The notes under the pieces: generated by a model
Told to the model about the DNA's origin: nothing
What the model saw: the letters and a program-made list of their open reading frames with translations, nothing else
Database searches by the model: none
DNA from: JANOAR01 sp031411235
GTDB lineage: Bacteria; Verrucomicrobiota; Verrucomicrobiia; Verrucomicrobiales; Verrucomicrobiaceae
Direction of reading: 5' to 3'
Length of the DNA: 13,323 bases
Assembly: GCA_031411235.1 (NCBI GenBank)
Contig: JANOAR010000233.1
Coordinates: 1 to 13,323 of the forward strand
Made by a program: the position numbers and the translations under genes
Shown here: one piece after another, positions 6,973-13,323 of the stretch
Layout: every line of letters begins with the position of its first letter
Position numbering within the stretch: position 1 is the stretch's first letter

Positions 6973-9900
6973 TCAAAGTGGCACCACCACTTTTACCCGG
7001 ATTCCCTGTTTTTCATGAGGGCCGATGTCGAAGGTGCCGCCGAGTTCTTCGGCTCGGGCGCGCATGTTTTTCAGGCCGTTGCCGCCGAGTTGGCTCTTGG
7101 CCAGGAGTGGGTCTTTAGGCTTGCCGTTGTCGGTGATGATCATGGTCAGATGCGTCTCGGTGACGGCGAGTTGCAGTTCGATTTGTTTGGCCTTGCCATG
7201 CTGCACGGAATTGCTGAGGGCTTCTTTTAAAATGGAGAGCAGGTGATGGCGAACGTTGCCGGCGAGGGTGCGCTCGGGCAGGTCGCCGGGGAGTTCGCAG
7301 ATGCACTCGGTGCTGGTCTGGTTGCAGAACTCCTGGGCATACTCGACGACGTAGCTGCAGAAGGCGTCGAGGGTGTCGTTGTTGGGATTGGTGAGCCAGA
7401 TGGTTTCATCCACTTGCAGGGCACTGGCTTGCATCTGGGCTTCGATGCCGACGAGGTGGGCGGTGAGTTCGGCGGGCTGGAGCAAATGCTGGCGTGTGGC
7501 AGCGACCGAGATGCGTAGGCTGCTGATGCTCGCTCCCAGGTGGTCGTGCAGGTCGCGGGCGATGCGGCTGCGCTCGTCGTAGAGCTGTTGTTCGTGGGCG
7601 AGCAGGCGGTTGCTGATGCTCAGTCGGCGGTAGTGCAGCCCGGCGATAATGAGAGCGAGCACGGCACCGGAGAGGATGCTGATAAACCATGAGCGCTGCC
7701 ACAGCGCGGGCTGTACTTGGAGATGCAAGACGGCGGGAAGCAGTGGCCAAGCCTCGCCCTCGTGGGTGGCGAGGACTTCAAAATCATACGGCCCTGGCGC
7801 TGGGCAGAGGTAGCTCACGTCGTGCTTCGCCGTGGTCGCACTCCAGTCGCTGTCCACGCCTCGCAGGCGGTACTTGCAGCGCACGCGGGAGGGCTCAGCG
7901 AGGCCGATGCCAGTAAAGTGGATGGTGAAGGAGCGGGTGCCTGCGGCGAGCTTGAAGGGCTGGCTGGGGAGTTGCTCGCAGGTGGGATAGTCCACGCCAT
8001 CGGCGGTGACTTTTTCCACCCAAGGCAGGGGGCGGGGGATGTCGCGACTGGCCACGGCGGAGTCCACCATGACGAGCGAGCGGTCGGCGGTAAACCAGAG
8101 CCGCCCTTGGTTATCGGTGGCCGAGGTCGCTTGGCTGATGCCCGCTGGCGCGGCCTGCACGCCATCGCTGCGGGTGAGCGAGCGAAACGAGACGCTACTG
8201 CGCTCGCGGGCAGCGGCATCGCGCATCTCTTTCAGCGGGGCAAAGTAGATGCTCTCGGGCAGCGTTTGCAGCCACAGAAGCCCGCGTGTGTCGGCCTGGG
8301 TCTGCACCATGAGATCGCTGGGCATCCCCTGCTCGCGAGTGAGGATGGCGGGGGCGGAGTTGCCCCGCTGACTCCACAGGGAATCCCCCGCCTGGCAGGC
8401 CCAGGTGGTGCCGTCGATGGTCTCGCAGAAGCCGTGTAGCCAGCGGCGTTCACCGATGATGTGGAGGTTGGCCGTTTCGGGGAGTCGCTTGGCTTCTTTG
8501 CTGATGAGGCCCAGGGAAGGACCGCCCGTGACGAGCCAGAGGCGTCCGTCGCGATGCTGCTGGAGGGCCGAGATGAACCGCGCTCGAGCCTGGGGCAGCA
8601 CATTGTGCCAGGCGCTTCCATTCACGGGGAGTCGCCAGGTGCCCGAGTTGCTGGAGACGGCCCATAGGTTGCCAGCATCGTCTTCTAGCAGTCGCCGGAC
8701 GCTGCCCTTGGCCTTGGCTTCGGGGTCTGGCACGACGGTTTCGTTGCCTTGCTGGGTGAGGTGTCGGATGGCGAAGCGCCCGTCCACCGCAGCCGCCCCC
8801 CAGACGCCCATTTTTGAATGAGGAGCGAGCGCGGTGAATGACGCCGCATCCAGCGCCTCCAAGCGCTGCACCTCGCCTGCGGGCGAGATTTGCACCATGC
8901 CCGTGGGGGTGAAGCTCGCCCACACGATGCCGCTGTGATCGACCGCCAGACTGGTCACTTGGCTGTCCGGCATGTCCTCATGCGTGGCCGTGGAAAAGGT
9001 ACGCGCAGGGACGATGCGTAGCTGGCAGAGGCCCGCATCGGCAGTGCCTAGCCAGATGCTGCCCGTGCTGTCCTGGGCGATGCACAGCAGGCGCTCGCTG
9101 GGCAGCACGTTGTGCCGGGTAAAGGTGAGCACAGGGCCGCCCCCCTGGGGGATGAGCAGCGCCCCTTGCTCGTCATTCACCGCCCACACATCGCCATTCG
9201 TCGCGAGCAGCAGCATACGGTTGTCGCCCCGAATCATCGGCCACTGCCAAGCGCTGCGTTGCTCGCCCACGATGTATTCGATGGGTTGGGCATCCGACAG
9301 CGGCAGCACCCACATGCCACCCGTAGCGTTAAACGAGACACTCGCCACAGGGCTGCGCGGCATGATAGAGGAAGGCAGAAACGCATCACGTGTCCACAGG
9401 GCTAGGCCTTCTTTTTGCGCCGCCCAGAGGCGACCATCGGGAGCCTTCCGCACCCCCCACACGGGCGACTGGGAACTCACATCAGGGCTGGGCTTGTAGC
9501 TGCCACGCGCATTGCTCTCGACGCGCCGCACACCACGCGTGGTGGAGAGCCAGATGCGCTTTTCATTGTCTTCAAAGATGTCGCGGATCACCACCCGCAG
9601 CGACTCATCATCCTCGCCGCCACGCACCTCGTCGAGCACCTCCGCCGTGCCGGGTGTCTGCGTCGGTGCCAGCAGCGGTATCTCCAGCTTGGTACAGGTC
9701 TGCGGTTGCCAGCACGTCAGGCGGGCGATGCCACGCAGCCCATGCGCCACCCAGAGCTGGCCGAGCCGATCCCAGAGCAGCGCCGAGACATCCAGCGCCG
9801 CAGCAAGTTCCCTGGGCGGGGGTAAAAAGGAATGCCCGTCGAAGCGCACCAGCCCGCGCGTGGTGCCGATCCACAAGCAACCGTCCGGCCCCTGCACAAT

Positions 9901-10095
9901 GGCTTCTACCGTAGAAGACGGTAGGCCATCACTCGCTCGCCAGTTGGTGCAGCGATAGTGGTCGGCCCCCACCATCTCGAAGGCCATCGTCTCGCCGCCA
10001 GCCTCGCGTAGCGCCCCAGGGGCCAAGCAGATTAGCCCGAGGATAAGAGCAAGCCTGGGGCCGAAGAGTGAGGGCATGAGCGGCGACGTGGACAT
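6973..10095 (-). CDS. Propeller/Y_Y_Y sensor histidine kinase (HisKA_3 type)
   Basis: A membrane sensor kinase of about 1040 residues. The N-terminus is a signal sequence or anchor (FGPRLALILGLICLAPGA). The next roughly 700 residues form a periplasmic propeller with Reg_prop-type repeats such as STVEAIVQGPDGCLWIGTTR, VIRDIFEDNEKRIWLSTTRG, CIAQDSTGSIWLGTADAG and VRRLLEDDAGNLWAVSSN. A Y_Y_Y domain follows (RSFTIHFTGIGLAEP, then CKYRLRGVDSDW), then one membrane helix at about 803-822. The cytoplasmic part has a HisKA_3 dimerisation box, RSRIARDLHDHLGAS, with phospho-acceptor His about 850, and an HATPase_c domain with N box (KEALSNSVQHGK), ITDNG and GGNGLKNMRARAEELGG. No receiver or DNA-binding domain is fused, and no response regulator is in the window. 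The start is uncertain: ATGs at 10110, 10095 and 10077 and a GTG at 10167 are all possible; I chose 10095 for the signal-sequence length. Confidence 0.92.
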   Translation of the reverse strand: MSTSPLMPSLFGPRLALILGLICLAPGALREAGGETMAFEMVGADHYRCTNWRASDGLPSSTVEAIVQGPDGCLWIGTTRGLVRFDGHSFLPPPRELAAALDVSALLWDRLGQLWVAHGLRGIARLTCWQPQTCTKLEIPLLAPTQTPGTAEVLDEVRGGEDDESLRVVIRDIFEDNEKRIWLSTTRGVRRVESNARGSYKPSPDVSSQSPVWGVRKAPDGRLWAAQKEGLALWTRDAFLPSSIMPRSPVASVSFNATGGMWVLPLSDAQPIEYIVGEQRSAWQWPMIRGDNRMLLLATNGDVWAVNDEQGALLIPQGGGPVLTFTRHNVLPSERLLCIAQDSTGSIWLGTADAGLCQLRIVPARTFSTATHEDMPDSQVTSLAVDHSGIVWASFTPTGMVQISPAGEVQRLEALDAASFTALAPHSKMGVWGAAAVDGRFAIRHLTQQGNETVVPDPEAKAKGSVRRLLEDDAGNLWAVSSNSGTWRLPVNGSAWHNVLPQARARFISALQQHRDGRLWLVTGGPSLGLISKEAKRLPETANLHIIGERRWLHGFCETIDGTTWACQAGDSLWSQRGNSAPAILTREQGMPSDLMVQTQADTRGLLWLQTLPESIYFAPLKEMRDAAARERSSVSFRSLTRSDGVQAAPAGISQATSATDNQGRLWFTADRSLVMVDSAVASRDIPRPLPWVEKVTADGVDYPTCEQLPSQPFKLAAGTRSFTIHFTGIGLAEPSRVRCKYRLRGVDSDWSATTAKHDVSYLCPAPGPYDFEVLATHEGEAWPLLPAVLHLQVQPALWQRSWFISILSGAVLALIIAGLHYRRLSISNRLLAHEQQLYDERSRIARDLHDHLGASISSLRISVAATRQHLLQPAELTAHLVGIEAQMQASALQVDETIWLTNPNNDTLDAFCSYVVEYAQEFCNQTSTECICELPGDLPERTLAGNVRHHLLSILKEALSNSVQHGKAKQIELQLAVTETHLTMIITDNGKPKDPLLAKSQLGGNGLKNMRARAEELGGTFDIGPHEKQGIRVKVVVPL

Positions 10096-10270
10096 AAAGG
10101 CCGCGACCATAAACCTAAATACCACAGGAGGGGTAGCCGCAAAATCAGGCAAAAGCGGAGGCCGCACACAACGCCCCGTTCTGCACCGATGACCGAGAAT
10201 CTAAAAAGCAAAGTGCTGGCGTTCCCGAGGGCGGGCTGAGGCAGCGGTGGCTCCAACGAATGATCTCGCC

Positions 10271-10288
10271 TCGGAAAAGGTTTTCCGA
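10271..10288. promoter_or_regulatory. Palindrome 1 upstream of the cupin gene (possible operator)
   Basis: tcggaaaaggttttccga is an inverted repeat with perfect 8-bp arms around a 2-base centre. It lies in the non-coding gap between the divergent kinase and cupin genes. It has the size of a dimeric regulator site, but no regulator is known for it; operator function is inferred. Confidence 0.4.
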
Positions 10289-10304
10289 TGTTCACCGTGG
10301 CGAA

Positions 10305-10320
10305 GTATCATGAATGATAC
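10305..10320. promoter_or_regulatory. Palindrome 2 over the cupin start (possible operator or start-site hairpin)
   Basis: gtatcatgaatgatac has perfect 7-bp arms and a 2-base centre. It contains the ATG at 10310. Its centre is 33 bp, about three helical turns, from that of the palindrome at 10271-10288. It could bind a protein or, in RNA, fold back on the start codon, although the 2-base loop makes a tight hairpin unlikely. Confidence 0.4.
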
Positions 10321-10693
10321 AGCCTCCCCTTTGCCCATGACTCTCACCCACCTCGCCGACCAGCCCCCCTTCACCACCAAAGATGGCAGCACCATTCGTA
10401 GCATTCTCGATCTGACGAATGCGCCTGTGAAAAACCAGAGCTTGGCCGAGGCTTCCTTGCCTGTGGGCTGCGCTACCCAGCGCCACTACCACAAGGTGAG
10501 CGAGGAGATTTACTTCATCCTAGAGGGCACGGGCAGCATGGAGATTGATGGCGAAAAGAGCGATGTCTGCCCCGGTGACGCCGTGCTTATTCCGCCAAGT
10601 GCGTGGCATCAGATCTCGGCCAGCACCCCGTTGCGCTTCCTGTGTATGTGCTCGCCGCCTTATGCGCACGAGGACACTTACTTTGAGGCGTGA
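10310..10693 (+). CDS. Small single-domain cupin protein
   Basis: A cytoplasmic cupin of 127 residues (118 if started at ATG 10337). Motif 1 is HYHKVSEEIYFILEGTGSME, carrying the usual His, His and Glu metal ligands. Motif 2 is PGDAVLIPPSAWHQI with the fourth ligand His. Before it comes TLTHLADQPPFTTKDGSTIR, the usual N-terminal strand region of small mannose-6-phosphate-isomerase-like or polyketide-cyclase-like cupins. Such proteins are metal-binding isomerases, dioxygenases or sensors, and the substrate cannot be read from sequence. The family usually starts very near the TLTHL segment, which favours ATG 10337; ATG 10310 is kept because it has a slightly purine-rich upstream (GGCGAAG). It is divergent from the kinase and convergent with the GPx gene; two palindromes precede it. 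Confidence 0.87.
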   Translation: MNDTASPLPMTLTHLADQPPFTTKDGSTIRSILDLTNAPVKNQSLAEASLPVGCATQRHYHKVSEEIYFILEGTGSMEIDGEKSDVCPGDAVLIPPSAWHQISASTPLRFLCMCSPPYAHEDTYFEA

Positions 10694-10702
10694 TCGGTGG
10701 GC

Positions 10703-10742
10703 AAAAAAAGCGCGGTGGGCAATAATACATTGCCCACCGTGC
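10703..10742 (-). terminator. Intrinsic terminator of the glutathione peroxidase gene
   Basis: Bases 10710-10723 and 10729-10742 form a 14-bp stem with one G-T pair and a 5-base loop; the core arm is cggtgggcaat. Read on the minus strand it is followed directly by seven T (complement of 10703-10709), the classic Rho-independent form. It begins 17 bases past the GPx stop. For the convergent cupin transcript the stem lacks a following T run, so termination in that direction would be weaker. Confidence 0.88.
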
Positions 10743-10759
10743 TCGCTATTTGTCTGCGA

Positions 10760-11305
10760 CTACTTCTTCGCCAGTGCGGTCTCAATTGCTTTGATCACCT
10801 CGGGCGCATCGGGCATGGTCTTGGGCTCGATGCGGCTGATGACTTTGCCATCGCGGCCAACGAGGAATTTGCCGAAGTTCCATTTCACATCGCCGGGGAA
10901 GGCACCGTCCTTGCCCGTCAGCGCGGCATACAGCGGGTGCTGCTCGGCTCCCTTGACGTGCAGCTTGTCGAACATGGGGAAGCTGACCTTGTATTTGGTG
11001 GAGCAGAAGGTTTTGATGTCTTCATTCGTCCCAGGCTCCTGGGCACCGAAGTCATTGCAGGGGAAGCCGAGGATCACCAGCCCTTGGTCTTTATACTTGG
11101 CATAGACTTCTTCGAGCTGCGTGTACTGCTTGGTGTTGCCGCAGCGCGATGCGACGTTGACGATCATCAAGACCTTGCCCTCGTAGGCTTTGAGCGAGGT
11201 GGCCTTGCCGTCGATGTCCTTCAGCAGAATCTCGGAGAGGTTCGTTTTAACAGCCCCGAGTGCGGTCAGGGCTACCAGGAAAAGAGGAAGTAGAATGCGT
11301 TTCAT
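10760..11305 (-). CDS. Exported glutathione-peroxidase-family thiol peroxidase
   Basis: A 181-residue peroxidase expected to reduce hydrogen peroxide or lipid hydroperoxides, probably in the periplasm. I start at the ATG complementary to 11303-11305 because MKRILLPLFLVALTALGA is a clean signal peptide. An in-frame start at 11344 would add 13 residues before it. The domain shows NVASRCGNTKQYTQLEEVY with peroxidatic Cys55, FPCNDFGAQEPG with Gln89, and KWNFGKFLVGRDG with Trp142 and Asn143, completing the Cys-Gln-Trp-Asn tetrad. Cys101 (in TFCSTK) matches the resolving Cys of thioredoxin-dependent 2-Cys members, so a dithiol reductant is more likely than glutathione. It is cysteine, not selenocysteine. 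Divergent from the sulfatase gene over a 114-bp gap and ended by a strong terminator. Confidence 0.94.
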   Translation of the reverse strand: MKRILLPLFLVALTALGAVKTNLSEILLKDIDGKATSLKAYEGKVLMIVNVASRCGNTKQYTQLEEVYAKYKDQGLVILGFPCNDFGAQEPGTNEDIKTFCSTKYKVSFPMFDKLHVKGAEQHPLYAALTGKDGAFPGDVKWNFGKFLVGRDGKVISRIEPKTMPDAPEVIKAIETALAKK

Positions 11306-11419
11306 AAGGCCAATGGAGACGGCCCTAGAGCCCCGTACTTTCACCCGCCTTCTTCTTCCTTATTTTTCCCTCATCCGCCATGAAGCATCCCCCTGCCCTG
11401 CAACGTTGTCGCCGCTGCC

Positions 11420-12931
11420 ATGCATCGCCTTCTCCTCCTGCTCATCTTCATCACGACCGTCGGCACTGCCGCCCCGATCAAGCGCCCCAACATCCTGCTC
11501 ATCTACGCCGATGATCAGACCTTCAAAACCCTGAGCTGCTACCCCGAGGCCTACCCCTTTGTGAAGACACCGCACATCGACCAACTCGCGAAGACAGGCA
11601 TCCGCTTCCACGCAGCGTATCTGGGCTCGTGGTGTATGCCTTCGCGGGCGACCATGCTCACCGGACGGCTGCCGCATGGCGTCGAGTCGATGAGCATGGA
11701 GGGCGTGTATCCGGGCAGTAAATACGATGCCGCGCAGTGCCCCTTCTGGCCCGCGCAGATGCGCAGCCAGGGCTACCAAACAGCGCAGATCGGCAAGTGG
11801 CACACGGGCACCGACTCCGGCTGGGGACGCGACTGGGATCACCAGAGGGTGTGGAATCGCCCCGCCCACCCCGACAACGCAGGTGCCTACTACGAGACTG
11901 AAATCATCGCCGTGGATGGGGTGGAGACAACCGTGACAGGCTACCCCGCCGACAACTACACGCAGTGGGCCTGCGACTACATCAAGGGCGACAAACGCGA
12001 CGCCACAAAGCCCTGGTACCTATGGCTCTGCTACGGCAGCATCCACGGCCCCAGCCAGCCTGCCGAGCGGCATAAGGGTATGTACAAAGACGCCGTGGTG
12101 CCCATCCCCGCCGACATCTTCCCCCCTCGCCCTGGCAAGCCAAAGTATCTCGACAAAACCCAAGCCTGGGTGCGCGGCGATGATGGCCTACCCTACGCCG
12201 GCAAAAACGAAGCCGAACAAGTCGGCGGCGACGCGGGCAAAAAGAAACGCTCGTTCACCGACTGGGTGAAGCAGGTGAATGAGTGCGTGCCCGCCATCGA
12301 CGAAGGCGTGGGCAAACTCATGGCCGCCCTGCGCGCGAGCGGCCAGCTCGACAACACCCTCGTCGTCTATACCGCCGACCAAGGCTTCGCCATGGGCGAG
12401 CATGGCTTCCGCGCCAAGGTGGCTCCGTACGATGCCAACTACCGCTCGCCGTTGATCGTCGCCATGCCCTCGCGCTTCCCCAGCGCGGCAGTGTGCGAGG
12501 TGCCTGTGTCGGGCGCGGACTTAGCCGCCACCTTTCTCGCCTTGGCCGAGGTCAAAGTGCCGTGGAAACTGCATGGCCGCGACATCACCCCCCTGCTCCA
12601 GCAGCCGCAGAGTGCCTGGCCCCACCCCTGCCTCTACGAGCACATGGGGCAGAGCTACGGCAAGGCCACCGCCCAGCTCCTGCATAACAACCCGAGCAAA
12701 GGCGGCGACAAAAACTTCCCGCCCTACGTGGCGATTATCCAGAGCGGCTTCAAGTTGATCCACTACCTAGAGACCGTGCATGGCGAGGAGCTATACGACT
12801 TGAAGCGTGACCCCGATGAACTGCACAACCTCATCACCGAGGCCGCGCAAAAGCCACGCATCGAAACCTTGAGGGCCGCCATGCAGGCCGAACTGCTGCG
12901 CACCGAGGCTCCCTTCGCCGCAGGCATGTAG
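11420..12931 (+). CDS. Exported arylsulfatase-type sulfatase (S1 family)
   Basis: A 503-residue exported sulfatase that would hydrolyse sulfate esters, probably on polysaccharides or small sulfated organics. Residues 1-18 (MHRLLLLLIFITTVGTAA) are a signal peptide. RPNILLIYADDQT gives the calcium-binding Asp31/Asp32. CMPSRATMLTGR holds the C-x-P-S-R motif whose Cys72 must be oxidised to formylglycine. Other catalytic-site residues are Lys126 and His128 (IGKWHTG), His209 (SIHGP), Asp320/Gln321 (YTADQGFAMGEHGF) and Lys333. The C-terminal DUF4976-like end (KLIHYLETVHGEELYDLKRD, then PDELHNL) is intact, so the gene looks full length. No sulfatase-maturating enzyme or sugar hydrolase is adjacent in the window, so the substrate is unknown. 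No Shine-Dalgarno is present; an ATG at 11380 is out of frame. Confidence 0.95.
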   Translation: MHRLLLLLIFITTVGTAAPIKRPNILLIYADDQTFKTLSCYPEAYPFVKTPHIDQLAKTGIRFHAAYLGSWCMPSRATMLTGRLPHGVESMSMEGVYPGSKYDAAQCPFWPAQMRSQGYQTAQIGKWHTGTDSGWGRDWDHQRVWNRPAHPDNAGAYYETEIIAVDGVETTVTGYPADNYTQWACDYIKGDKRDATKPWYLWLCYGSIHGPSQPAERHKGMYKDAVVPIPADIFPPRPGKPKYLDKTQAWVRGDDGLPYAGKNEAEQVGGDAGKKKRSFTDWVKQVNECVPAIDEGVGKLMAALRASGQLDNTLVVYTADQGFAMGEHGFRAKVAPYDANYRSPLIVAMPSRFPSAAVCEVPVSGADLAATFLALAEVKVPWKLHGRDITPLLQQPQSAWPHPCLYEHMGQSYGKATAQLLHNNPSKGGDKNFPPYVAIIQSGFKLIHYLETVHGEELYDLKRDPDELHNLITEAAQKPRIETLRAAMQAELLRTEAPFAAGM

Positions 12932-12991
12932 GAGGGGGGAGCCCTCATCCCCTATCACTGGCCCGTAGCCCCCCACCGCTCCCCATAGTAG

Positions 12992-13010
12992 AACAGGCAT
13001 CCTGCCTGTT
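12992..13010. repeat. REP-like palindrome (aacaggca / tgcctgtt)
   Basis: aacaggcatcctgcctgtt has perfect 8-bp arms around tcc, starting 61 bases after the sulfatase stop. No T run follows, so it is not a standard terminator. I recall the same sequence, and its chance translations such as NRQDACST and TGRMPVLL, recurring in many Verrucomicrobiota and other genomes. That suggests a dispersed short palindromic repeat. Only one copy is seen here. Confidence 0.5.
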
Positions 13011-13036
13011 GCCCCCTTCCCTCCATAGCCAAGAAA

Positions 13037-13323
13037 CGTCTCGCCAGCCCCATGGAAATCGTTTCCAGCCCCCTGCCGCGTCTCGCCAGCCCCCTGCCGC
13101 GTCTCGCCAGCCCCCTGCCGCGCCGTGCCAGCCCCCTGCCACGTCACGCCAACCCCCTGCCACGTCTCGCCAGCCCCCTGCCACGTCACGCCAGCCCCCT
13201 GCCACGTCACGCCAGCCCCCTGCCGCGTCTCGCCAGCCCCCTGCCACGTCACGCCAGCCCCCTGCCGCGTCTCGCCAGCCCCCTGCCACGGCTCGCCAGC
13301 CCCCTGCCGCGTCTTGCCAGCCC
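13037..13323. repeat. 21-bp direct tandem repeat array, running off the right edge
   Basis: Thirteen full 21-base units plus a 14-base partial unit, in register from 13037. The core ccagccccctgcc is preceded by a 7-base header, mostly cgtctcg or cgtcacg, and followed by g or a. The first two units (13037 and 13058) are diverged; the second carries a small palindrome, tggaaatcgtttcca, across their junction (13053-13067). Units from 13079 differ at a few fixed positions. There are no spacers, so it is not CRISPR. Because 21 is divisible by three and the unit has no stop, all six frames stay open, so open frames here are not evidence of a gene. Together with the palindrome at 12992 it accounts for most of the gene-free 392 bases after the sulfatase; I see nothing else convincing in 12932-12991. 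Confidence 0.92.

Noticed and set aside
6875..6976. TTG start of the TM2 gene overlapping the kinase stop
   Set aside because: The 34 added residues are not TM2-like, and the ATG at 6874 gives a normal protein; kept only as a possible coupling arrangement.
7717..8439. 240-codon plus-strand frame opposite the sensor kinase
   Set aside because: Gly/Ala/Val-rich translation without domains, lying entirely antisense to the propeller and Y_Y_Y region.
9531..9544. Perfect 14-bp palindrome caccacgcgtggtg within the kinase gene
   Set aside because: It encodes a repeat motif (TTRGV) common to the propeller and lies mid-gene with no sign of regulation.
12945..13289. Minus-strand open frames with heptapeptide repeats (AGGWRDV-like, and TWQGAGV-like at 12791-13252)
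   Set aside because: The 21-bp repeat has no stop in any frame and a length divisible by three, so every frame is open. The frames also run through the palindrome and into the sulfatase antisense, with no domain or signal.
13052..13323. Plus-strand frame starting MEIVSSPLPRLAS in the repeat array
   Set aside because: It has an ATG but no ribosome site, and the main variant (CTC to CAC) changes the residue while third positions stay constant, the reverse of coding constraint. The right edge prevents a final verdict.
13037..13323. CRISPR array
   Set aside because: Units are directly adjacent with no unique spacers, and no cas gene is present.

Overview
The window looks like a chromosomal segment of a GC-rich, Gram-negative, heterotrophic bacterium, most likely from the phylum Verrucomicrobiota (Prosthecobacter/Verrucomicrobium-like). 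The assignment is an inference from gene content: a formylglycine-type sulfatase, a secreted parallel beta-helix protein, a giant propeller/Y_Y_Y sensor kinase, a TolB-propeller/M28 peptidase/PDZ fusion, many exported proteins, a GT9 heptosyltransferase-type enzyme (outer-membrane glycan synthesis) and almost no Shine-Dalgarno sites. No 16S or other phylogenetic marker is present to prove it.

Layout. (1) 1-713, minus: the N-terminal 237 residues of an exported beta-helix protein that runs off the left edge. (2) 844-2738, plus: fmt (methionyl-tRNA formyltransferase) overlapping a GT9 glycosyltransferase by ATGA. (3) 2749-2913, minus: a 54-residue single-pass membrane protein with a GTG start. 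(4) 3071-6019, plus: a 982-residue exported TolB propeller/M28/PA/PDZ metallopeptidase. (5) 10095-6016, minus: a likely three-gene unit, in transcription order propeller sensor histidine kinase, double-TM2 membrane protein, ppnP nucleoside phosphorylase. Its last stop codon interlocks with the peptidase stop codon in a shared TTAA. (6) 10310-10693, plus: a small cupin preceded by two palindromes centred 33 bp apart. (7) 11305-10760, minus: an exported glutathione-peroxidase-like protein with a clear intrinsic terminator. (8) 11420-12931, plus: an exported S1 sulfatase. (9) 12932-13323: non-coding DNA with a REP-like palindrome and a 21-bp tandem repeat array that continues past the right edge.

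How it fits together. Most products act outside the cytoplasm (beta-helix protein, peptidase, GPx, sulfatase, sensor domain), which fits a polymer-degrading lifestyle. Translation initiation (fmt), nucleoside salvage (ppnP) and glycan synthesis (GT9) are housekeeping. I see no phage, transposase, CRISPR, tRNA or rRNA, and no convincing new multi-gene system. The least explained items are the twin palindromes before the cupin gene, the small membrane protein, the 21-bp array with its neighbouring palindrome, and the near absence of Shine-Dalgarno sites outside one internal cistron.
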